From positions 1 through 6,351 of the forward strand of contig QHWK01000634.1 of the NCBI GenBank assembly GCA_003223775.1: a stretch of DNA of 6,351 nt, given 5' to 3'. Positions within the stretch are counted from its first letter, which is position 1, and the number at the start of each line of letters is the position of its first letter. The stretch is from Acidobacteriota bacterium (GTDB lineage Bacteria; Acidobacteriota; Vicinamibacteria; Vicinamibacterales; CAVVIG01). The translations under genes were made by a program, and so were the position numbers. The notes below the pieces were generated by a model. The model ran no database searches, was not told where the DNA came from, and was given only the letters and a program-made list of their open reading frames with translations. Of the stretch, positions 1-6,215 are shown piece after piece.

Positions 1-330
1 CTTCGTCTTGGCGAGCCCCAGCGCCTTGTGCGTGCCGAGCGCGCCCACCTTCAGCGTCGGAATCGGCAGCTCGAGATAGTCGATCGGGCTCGCCGGGCTC
101 GCCCAGTGCAGGACGAAGTCGACCGGCCCCTCGATGTAGATGTAGTTGGTGACGTCGTGCTTGATGAAGGTGAAATCGCGGTTGACGAGGTGCGCGATGT
201 TCGCCGTGTCGCCGGTGAGCAGGTTGTCGATCCCGATGACCGCGTACTCGCGATCGAGCAGCGTCTCCGCCAGGTGCGACCCGATGAAGCCGGCCGCCCC
301 GGTGATGACGACCCGCTTCTTAGTAGGCAT
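1..330 (-). CDS. UDP-glucuronate decarboxylase-like NAD-dependent epimerase/dehydratase (N-terminal 110 residues, partial)
   Basis: Extended short-chain dehydrogenase/reductase; the family member it most resembles (UDP-xylose synthase, UXS) converts UDP-glucuronate to UDP-xylose in the cytosol using bound NAD. Visible here: the Rossmann motif GxxGxxG as GAAGFIG at residues 11-17, an acidic residue (D35 in GIDNLLTG) placed to bind the adenosine ribose, HDV at 58-60, and HWASPASPIDY at 75-85, matching the 'H-A-PASP-Y' segment typical of UXS. The catalytic YxxxK region lies beyond the window edge, so activity cannot be judged. The reading frame is open to base 1. The ATG lies inside the 3' end of the sugar-transferase gene (11-nt overlap, different frame) with no clear Shine-Dalgarno, so translation is probably coupled. 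UXS is the best guess; another UDP-sugar epimerase/dehydratase of the same clan is possible. Confidence 0.85.
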   Translation of the reverse strand, partial: MPTKKRVVITGAAGFIGSHLAETLLDREYAVIGIDNLLTGDTANIAHLVNRDFTFIKHDVTNYIYIEGPVDFVLHWASPASPIDYLELPIPTLKVGALGTHKALGLAKTK

Positions 331-1771
331 GCTTGTGGAAGAACCCGCGCAGCAGCGTCAGCCACATGATCTTCAGATCGAGCCGCACCGACCAGTTCTC
401 GATGTAGTAGAGGTCGTACTCGATCCGCTTCTCGATCGAGGTGTTGCCGCGCCAGCCGTTCACCTGCGCCCAGCCGGTGATGCCGGCCTTCACCTTGTGG
501 CGCAGCATGTACTGCGGGATCTTGTGCTTGAACTGCGCGACGAACAGCGGCCGCTCGGGCCGCGGGCCGACGATCGACATGTCGCCCTTGAGCACGTTCC
601 ACAGCTGCGGCAGCTCGTCGATGTTCGATCGCCGCAGCAGCTTCCCGATCGGCGTCCGCCGCGGATCCTGCTCGCTCGCGAAGACCGGCCCGGTCTCGGC
701 CTCGGCGTCCTCGTACATCGAGCGGAACTTGTAAATCATGAACGGCTTGCCGTCGAGCCCCATCCGCTCCTGGCGGTAGAACACCTTGCCGCTCGACGTC
801 AGTTTCACGAGCACGGCGATGACCCAGAACGGGATCGCGAGCACGACGAGCGCCGCGCTCGAGATCACGATGTCGGTGCCGCGCTTGACGATGCTGTTGA
901 AGCCCTGGAGCGGGACGTCGTTGATGTTGATGACCGGAATGCCGTCGAGATCCTCGAGGCGCGCGCGCAGCGCGATCACCTGCAGCAGATCGGGCACGAC
1001 CTTCACGTCGACGCACTCGCGGCTCGTGCTCTCGATGAGCTGCAGCATCTGGATGTGCTGCTCCGGCGGCAGCGCGACATACAGGTGATCGATGCCCTCG
1101 CGCGCCGCGATCTCCGCCGCGTCCTCCGTCGTCCCGAGGAGCGGCAGGCCGCGGTAGCCGAGATGATCGCCGGCCGCGCGATCGTCGACGAAGCCGACGA
1201 TCTGATATCCGAGCTCGCGGTGCTCGAGGATCTTGTCGGCGACGAGGCGTCCGAGGTCGCCGGCGCCGGCGATGAGAATCCGTTTGAGCCCGATGCCGGC
1301 GCGCCACCGCCGCTCGAGGAGCTCGCGCACGAACTCGCGCGACGAGAAGGTGAGCGCGACGTTCAGCACGAGGAAGATGCCCCAGACCGGCTGCGAGACC
1401 TCGAAGGCGCCGCGCGCCTTCGCGGCCGGCGTCGCGAAGTAGGTCTGCACGTACAGCGTGGCGACGATGCCGAAGACGACGGCGAGGATGGTGCCGACGA
1501 AGACGGCAAAGAAATCGTCGACGCGCGAGCGGCCGCGGCGCAGCCGGTAGAGCCCCTGCAGCTGGAAGCCGAGCGGCACCAGCGCGATGATGAACGGCAG
1601 ATCGAGGATGTACTGCCCGAGCGGCGGAACGCCGCGCGTGATCGGGATGAGCGCCGGGATGATGCCGAAATGAAAGCGCAGCGCGTACGCCCCGACGAAC
1701 GCGATGGCGGCAAGCGTCGCATCCGACAGGATGTGCAGCGTGACGAGCAGCCGGTTGTGCCGGTTCAGCAC
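320..1771 (-). CDS. Undecaprenyl-phosphate sugar-1-phosphate transferase (WcaJ/PssY-type PHPT)
   Basis: Initiating enzyme of polysaccharide repeat-unit synthesis: it moves a hexose-1-phosphate (often glucose or galactose) from a UDP-sugar to undecaprenyl phosphate at the inner membrane. The 483-residue length is normal for the large PHPT class. Domain order: four hydrophobic helices (about 5-34, 52-73, 86-109, 127-146); a Rossmann/CoA-binding-like domain about 162-262 with the glycine motif GAGDLGR (168-174); a fifth, probably re-entrant membrane segment about 297-323 with a central proline (P314); then the bacterial sugar transferase domain about 327-475, with KFRSM (348-352), the catalytic acidic pair D385-E386 in NIDELPQLWNVLKGDMS, VGPRPERP (401-408) and GITGWAQVNGWRG (430-442). 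The GTG start is chosen because it begins just before the first helix and has GGAG 8 nt upstream; the longer open frame only adds an Arg-rich shadow of the neighbouring gene. It overlaps the upstream GT4 gene by 7 nt. The transferred sugar cannot be read from sequence. Confidence 0.95.
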   Translation of the reverse strand: MLNRHNRLLVTLHILSDATLAAIAFVGAYALRFHFGIIPALIPITRGVPPLGQYILDLPFIIALVPLGFQLQGLYRLRRGRSRVDDFFAVFVGTILAVVFGIVATLYVQTYFATPAAKARGAFEVSQPVWGIFLVLNVALTFSSREFVRELLERRWRAGIGLKRILIAGAGDLGRLVADKILEHRELGYQIVGFVDDRAAGDHLGYRGLPLLGTTEDAAEIAAREGIDHLYVALPPEQHIQMLQLIESTSRECVDVKVVPDLLQVIALRARLEDLDGIPVININDVPLQGFNSIVKRGTDIVISSAALVVLAIPFWVIAVLVKLTSSGKVFYRQERMGLDGKPFMIYKFRSMYEDAEAETGPVFASEQDPRRTPIGKLLRRSNIDELPQLWNVLKGDMSIVGPRPERPLFVAQFKHKIPQYMLRHKVKAGITGWAQVNGWRGNTSIEKRIEYDLYYIENWSVRLDLKIMWLTLLRGFFHKHAY

Positions 1772-2856
1772 GCCGTCGGCTCCGTGATGAGCGCCGCCAT
1801 CTCGTCGCCGAAGCGCGCGCGGCCGAAGCGTTCGGCGTGCCGCCGGATCGCGCCGGCGTCGAACGATCGATCGACGGCGTCCGCCACGGCGTCGGCGAAC
1901 GCGTCGGCCGACGGGTCGTCCACGAGGACGCCCGTCTCGCCGTGCTTCACGGTCTCGAGCGCGCCGCCGCGCCCGAGCGCGACCACCGGGCGGCCGCACG
2001 CCTGCGCCTCGAGCGGCGCGATCCCGAAGTCTTCTTCACCCGGCAGCAGCGTGACGGCCGCGCGGCGATAGAGCTCGCGGATGTCTTCGTTCGTGCGATG
2101 GCCGAGGAACCGGACGTCGGGCCCGGCCGTTCGCTCGAGCGCCGCGCGCTCGGGGCCGTCGCCGACGATCGTCAGCGGCACGCGCGCGCGCGCGCACGCG
2201 GCGATCGCGACGTCGATGCGTTTGTAGGGCACGAGCGCCGACACCACGAGCGCAACACGTTCGCGGGCGGCTCCATCGGGGTGGAAGAAATCGGTGTCGA
2301 CCGGAGGATAGACCACGGCGGCTTCGCGATTATAGTATCGGGCGATCCGGCCGGCAACATAGTGAGAGATAGCGACATAGCGGTCCGCGCGGCCGGAGGT
2401 GTCGCGGTCCCAGCGCGCCAGCCGGGCCATCACCGGCCGCATCACGGCGCTCGCCGCGCGCCCGATTCGTTCCGGACCGAAATAGGCGTCGAACTGATCC
2501 CAGGCGTAGCGCATCGGCGTCAGACAGTAGCAGAGGTGGCAGACGCGCGCCGGGTGGACGATCGACTTCGCGCAGCAATGGCTCAGGCTGACGACGCGAT
2601 CGAAGCGATCGAACGAGAACTGCTCGATCGCGGTCGGGAAGAGCGGCAGGTAGTGGCGGTAGTAGCGCTTCACGCGCGGCAGGCGCTGCACGAACGACGT
2701 GTGCGGCCGCATGCGCTCGATCGTCGGCGATACGGAGCCGCGCACGTGGACGAGCGTGAACAGCTCCGCATCGGGAAACCGCTCGCACAGGACCTCGAGC
2801 GCTTTCTCGCCGCCGCGCATGCCGGTCAGCCAGTCGTGCACCAGGGCCAGTCTCAT
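1765..2856 (-). CDS. Glycosyltransferase family 4 (WbaZ/mannosyltransferase-like)
   Basis: Cytoplasmic GT-B fold retaining glycosyltransferase of 363 residues, expected to add one sugar from a nucleotide donor to the lipid-linked repeat unit. The N-terminal acceptor domain begins MRLALVHDWLTGMRGGEKALE, containing the glycine-rich acceptor loop GGEK (15-18). The C-terminal donor domain starts near VVSALVPYKRID (204-215), carries VGDGPER (231-237) and LGHR (251-254), and has an intact E-x7-E motif (E275 in EEDFGIAPLEAQACGRPVV, second Glu E283). This is the full layout expected of family GT4. The ATG at 2856 forms an ATGA overlap with the stop of the upstream gene; an in-frame ATG 20 codons earlier would only read into that gene and is rejected. 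The 3' end overlaps the PHPT start by 7 nt. The resemblance to mannosyltransferases that often sit next to WcaJ-type initiators is from family knowledge; the donor sugar is not determinable. Confidence 0.93.
   Translation of the reverse strand: MRLALVHDWLTGMRGGEKALEVLCERFPDAELFTLVHVRGSVSPTIERMRPHTSFVQRLPRVKRYYRHYLPLFPTAIEQFSFDRFDRVVSLSHCCAKSIVHPARVCHLCYCLTPMRYAWDQFDAYFGPERIGRAASAVMRPVMARLARWDRDTSGRADRYVAISHYVAGRIARYYNREAAVVYPPVDTDFFHPDGAARERVALVVSALVPYKRIDVAIAACARARVPLTIVGDGPERAALERTAGPDVRFLGHRTNEDIRELYRRAAVTLLPGEEDFGIAPLEAQACGRPVVALGRGGALETVKHGETGVLVDDPSADAFADAVADAVDRSFDAGAIRRHAERFGRARFGDEMAALITEPTAC
1780..1783 (-). promoter_or_regulatory. Ribosome binding site deciding the GTG start of the sugar transferase
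   Basis: The minus strand reads GGAG at this position, followed by an 8-nt spacer and the GTG at 1771-1769. It lies inside the final codons of the upstream glycosyltransferase, just before that gene's TGA (1767-1765), so ribosomes finishing that gene end next to this site. It supports the GTG at 1771 over the open frame that runs up to 1999. Confidence 0.6.
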
Positions 2857-3884
2857 GCGGCCCCGTTCGAGACCTCGTTGTAGATCCGGCGCACGCGACG
2901 CACCGACTGCTCCCACGAGAACTGGCCGGCGCGCGCGACGCCCTTCCGCCGCAGATCCTTACGAAGATCGGCATCGGTGAGCACGCGGTAGATGCCATCC
3001 GCGATCGCGCGCGGATCGTAGGGACCGGGCAGGCCGAAGCCTTCGTAGAGCGACGGGAAGACGAACACGCCGGCGAGCCGGTACATCACCGCGAGCGTTT
3101 CCTCCGGCAGGTAGCCGAGGAAGCGCACGTACTTGTGGAGCTGATGGCGGTGCACGGCGCGGCGCAGCGCCGTGTACTTCGAGATCTCGTCGCCGATCAT
3201 CACGAGCTTCAGGTGATCGAGGCCGCGCTTGCGCACGATCTGGAACGCCTCGATCAGCCGCTCGAGGTTCTTGTGCGGCTTCACGTTGCCCGCGTAGAGC
3301 ACGAACTCGTCCTGCAGCTGATACCGCTCGCGCACGCGGACGACGTCTTCTTCCGCGGGATCGATCGCGAACCGTTCGTCGTAGGCGTTGTAGATGACGG
3401 CGATCTTCTCCGGCTCGGTGTCCACGAAGCGGAGGATGTCGCGCTTCGAACTCTCGCTCACCGTCAGCACGCGCGTCGCGCGCCTGGCCGCGAGGCCGAT
3501 CGACGTGCGCGCGTAGCCGAACGCGAACCGGTTCGGCAGATACTGCGGGAACATGAGGTGGATGCAGTCGTGGATCGTCACGACGGAGCGGCAGCGCACG
3601 AGCGGCGGCAGCACGTAGTGCGGCGCGTGGAAAAGCGTCACCCCTTCGCGCTTGAGCGCGAGCGGGATCGTGAGCTGCTCAGCCACCGAGTAGTTGCCCG
3701 CCGTTTCCGCGACGGCGCGGAAGTTCTCGCCGAGCGTGGCCCCGAGCCCCTCGCGGTCCTCCGGTCGGCAGAAGACGACGAACTCCGTCCGGTCGTCCAT
3801 CCGCGCGAGATGGCGCAGCAGATTTCGGATGTAGGTGCCGATGCCGAAATCGTGCAGCTTGCGCGCGTCGATGCCGATCCGCAC
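2853..3884 (-). CDS. Glycosyltransferase family 4 with an apparent in-frame deletion in the donor site
   Basis: GT-B, GT4-type protein of 343 residues. The N-terminus MRIGIDARKLHDFGIGTYIRN is a classical acceptor-domain start (GIGTY loop at 14-18), followed by FHAPHYVLP (85-93), TIHDCIHLMFP (103-113), TVSESSKRD (141-149) and NAYDERF (166-172). The donor domain has LYAGNVKPHKNLERLIEAF (196-214), VMIGDE (228-233), FLGYLPEETL (255-264) and FPSLYEGFGLP (276-286). The family then continues with a PLEAMACGTPV-type segment, but here GLP runs straight into GPYDPRAIADGIYRVL (287-302), which is normally the stretch after that segment. About 30 residues are missing, including the second Glu of E-x7-E (the first is E281). 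Flanking parts look intact and codon use is unchanged. The start is a GTG; an in-frame stop lies a few codons upstream. The 3' end overlaps the next GT4 gene by ATGA. Either catalytically impaired, a divergent variant, or a sequence/assembly deletion. Confidence 0.88.
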   Translation of the reverse strand: MRIGIDARKLHDFGIGTYIRNLLRHLARMDDRTEFVVFCRPEDREGLGATLGENFRAVAETAGNYSVAEQLTIPLALKREGVTLFHAPHYVLPPLVRCRSVVTIHDCIHLMFPQYLPNRFAFGYARTSIGLAARRATRVLTVSESSKRDILRFVDTEPEKIAVIYNAYDERFAIDPAEEDVVRVRERYQLQDEFVLYAGNVKPHKNLERLIEAFQIVRKRGLDHLKLVMIGDEISKYTALRRAVHRHQLHKYVRFLGYLPEETLAVMYRLAGVFVFPSLYEGFGLPGPYDPRAIADGIYRVLTDADLRKDLRRKGVARAGQFSWEQSVRRVRRIYNEVSNGAA

Positions 3885-3890
3885 CGCTAC

Positions 3891-3918
3891 ATGATACTCA
3901 GGGGGTCAGGTGGGTCAG
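3891..3918 (-). promoter_or_regulatory. Possible sigma70-like promoter, perhaps giving a leaderless mRNA
   Basis: On the minus strand CTGACC (3918-3913) is followed by a 16-nt spacer and TATCAT (3896-3891), which match 4/6 and 5/6 bases of the TTGACA/TATAAT consensus. The -10-like box ends 6 nt before the GTG start of the glycosyltransferase at 3884, and no Shine-Dalgarno precedes that GTG, so transcription would begin at or next to the start codon. The match is suggestive only; the -35-like half falls in a 9-nt tandem repeat. Confidence 0.25.
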
Positions 3919-3920
3919 GT
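3903..3920. repeat. Two perfect tandem copies of a 9-nt repeat
   Basis: The plus strand carries GGGTCAGGT at 3903-3911 and again, directly abutting, at 3912-3920, with a degenerate continuation (TGGT) after it. It lies between the REP pair and the start of the glycosyltransferase. Possible roles include an operator or a slippage-prone spacer; nothing in the sequence decides between them. Confidence 0.7.
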
Positions 3921-3934
3921 TGGTAACAAACCGG

Positions 3935-3987
3935 TGTAGGGCGGCCCTTTCAGGGCCGCCAGGCGAGGCTGAAAGCCTCGCCCTACA
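3935..3987. repeat. BIME-like pair of inverted GTAG-headed REP hairpins
   Basis: Two 26-nt elements face each other across a single A (3961). Element 1 (3935-3960, plus strand) is TGTAGG followed by a hairpin with 9-nt arms GGCGGCCCT / AGGGCCGCC around TTC. Element 2 (3987-3962, minus strand) is TGTAGG followed by a hairpin with 9-nt arms GGCGAGGCT / AGCCTCGCC around the same loop TTC. The two differ only at three stem base pairs, each changed on both arms. The outer ends TGTAGGGC (3935-3942) and GCCCTACA (3980-3987) also pair with each other. A GTAG tetranucleotide 5' of an imperfect or perfect stem is the known signature of REP elements mobilised by REP-associated tyrosine transposases (RAYT). 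No RAYT gene is in the window. There is no T-run, so a simple intrinsic terminator is less likely. Confidence 0.85.
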
Positions 3988-4003
3988 TCTTGTGGGGATT
4001 CAA

Positions 4004-4033
4004 CCTGCCAGGCCTGCCCGGCCTGCCAGGCCT
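4004..4033. repeat. 9-bp tandem repeat, about 3.3 copies, with hairpin potential
   Basis: On the plus strand CCTGCCAGG (4004-4012), CCTGCCCGG (4013-4021) and CCTGCCAGG (4022-4030) follow without gaps, then a partial CCT (4031-4033). The array ends 1 nt before the stop codon of the protease gene (4035-4037). GGCCTG-C-CAGGCC (4020-4032) is a perfect palindrome with a 1-nt centre, so the unit can form local hairpins. Because it is outside the coding sequence, its collagen-like GLP translation in one frame is meaningless. Confidence 0.8.
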
Positions 4034-4034
4034 T

Positions 4035-5345
<1,311 letters not shown>

Positions 5346-5348
5346 TGG

Positions 5349-5370
5349 AAAAGGGGCAACCTCAGGTTGC
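5349..5370 (-). terminator. Hairpin in the protease leader: weak terminator or regulatory stem-loop
   Basis: On the minus strand GCAACC-TGA-GGTTGC (5370-5356) forms a perfect 6-bp stem with a 3-nt loop, followed by CCC and TTTT (5352-5349). It lies between the GT2 stop codon and the protease ATG, ending only 10 nt before the ATG. The short T-run makes an inefficient intrinsic terminator possible; equally it may affect ribosome access to the protease start, or be another small dispersed repeat. Confidence 0.35.
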
Positions 5371-5384
5371 TCTATGACTCATCG

Positions 5385-5408
5385 GCGCCGCGCGGGCGCG
5401 GCCGGCGC
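5385..5408. repeat. GC-rich inverted repeat just after the GT2 stop codon
   Basis: GCGCCG (5385-5390) and CGGCGC (5403-5408) are inverted 6-nt arms around a GC-rich centre that itself contains two CGCG tetramers. It directly abuts the stop codon of the GT2 gene on the minus strand. In DNA this GC-rich such arms arise easily by chance, and no T-run follows, so a terminator role is uncertain. A 9-nt palindrome ATGACTCAT (5374-5382) lies next to it. Confidence 0.3.
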
Positions 5409-6215
5409 TCAGAATTGCCCGCGGATGCGCAGATAGAGCTTCAAGACCGGCGCCCATGCCGGATGGTGCTTCTGGTAGAACGCGATCCGGCTGCGCCGGT
5501 ACGCGGCGGCGGTCGCCGCCGGCGCGCTCGCGGCGGATCGGCCGCGCAGGTGCACGACCTCGACGTCGGGCGTGAAGAGAATCCGCCGCCCGCGCGCGCG
5601 GATCGCGGCGCAGAAATCGACGTCCTCGGTGTACATGAAGAAGCGCTCGTCGAGGCCGCCGACCGCCTCGGCATCCGCGCGGCGCACCATCAGGCATGCG
5701 CCGCTCACCCAGTCGGGATATCCGCGCCGACGCGTCAGCGCCTCGGCGGCCCCGCTGCGCGCGAGCCGTTTCTGGCGCGCTTCGTTGAACGGGCCGATCA
5801 TCCGCCCGAACGAGAGCTCCGCGCGGCCGGCATCGTCCACGAGCCTCGGCCCGACGACGGCGACGGCGGGATCGCGTGCGAGCTCCGCGCGCAGCCGATC
5901 GACTGCGCCGGCCGGCACGATCGTGTCGCTGTTGAGCAGCAGGATGTCGTCCCCGCCGGCCATCGCGAGGCCGACGTTGTTCGCGTGCGCGAACCCGCCG
6001 TTCAGACCGAGCTCGACGACGCGCACGTCGCGCCACCAGCGGACCGCTTCGACGCTCCCGTCAGTGGAGGCGTTGTCGACGACGATGATCTCGTGGCTCG
6101 CCGCCGGTGGGGCGGCGTGGAGCGACTCGAGGCATCGAACGAGATCGGCGCGCGCGTTGAACGAGACGATGATGATCGAGACGCCGATCCGCGCGTTCCG
6201 TGAATCGACGTTCAC
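5409..6215 (-). CDS. Glycosyltransferase family 2 (rhamnosyltransferase/WbbL-like)
   Basis: Cytoplasmic GT-A fold inverting glycosyltransferase, 268 residues, about normal length for single-domain GT2 sugar transferases. Motifs in order: VSIIIVSFNARADLVRCLESL (12-32), nucleotide-binding VVDNASTDGS (45-54), N72-GGFAHANNVG (72-82), the DxD-equivalent LNSD (94-97), VGPRLVD (121-127), DWVSGACLMVRR (168-179), the ED motif in FFMYTEDVDFC (192-202; E197, D198) and VVHLRGRS (220-227). No membrane helix is seen. The pattern N-NNxG plus LNSD plus YxEDxDFC is characteristic of the GT2 subgroup containing dTDP-rhamnose transferases, but donor specificity cannot be read. The GTG start overlaps the upstream stop as GTGA and has GGAG 9 nt before it. 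It probably adds a sugar to the lipid-linked repeat unit. Confidence 0.93.
   Translation of the reverse strand: MNVDSRNARIGVSIIIVSFNARADLVRCLESLHAAPPAASHEIIVVDNASTDGSVEAVRWWRDVRVVELGLNGGFAHANNVGLAMAGGDDILLLNSDTIVPAGAVDRLRAELARDPAVAVVGPRLVDDAGRAELSFGRMIGPFNEARQKRLARSGAAEALTRRRGYPDWVSGACLMVRRADAEAVGGLDERFFMYTEDVDFCAAIRARGRRILFTPDVEVVHLRGRSAASAPAATAAAYRRSRIAFYQKHHPAWAPVLKLYLRIRGQF

Noticed and set aside
1772..1999. An N-terminal extension of the sugar transferase up to an ATG at 1999
   Set aside because: The extra 76 codons are Arg-rich and lie wholly within the upstream GT4 gene; the GTG at 1771 with GGAG 8 nt upstream fits the family's normal N-terminus.
146..2071. A 641-codon open frame on the plus strand covering the sugar transferase
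   Set aside because: It is antisense to two genes with clear motifs, is Arg/Asp/Glu/Ala-rich without any recognisable domain, and is explained by stop-poor reverse frames in GC-rich DNA.
2325..2345. AT-rich patch resembling TATAAT-like boxes
   Set aside because: It lies within the GT4 coding sequence and encodes the Ile-Ala-Arg-Tyr-Tyr-Asn part of a normal helix; no gene start lies suitably downstream.
3935..3987. CRISPR repeat or intrinsic terminator reading of the double hairpin
   Set aside because: There are only two inverted units with a 1-nt spacer and no spacer/repeat periodicity, and no T-run follows on either strand.
4004..4033. Collagen-like Gly-Leu-Pro peptide in the plus-strand frame
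   Set aside because: It is a short non-coding 9-bp tandem repeat after the protease stop codon; the apparent peptide comes from the repeat period, not from a gene.
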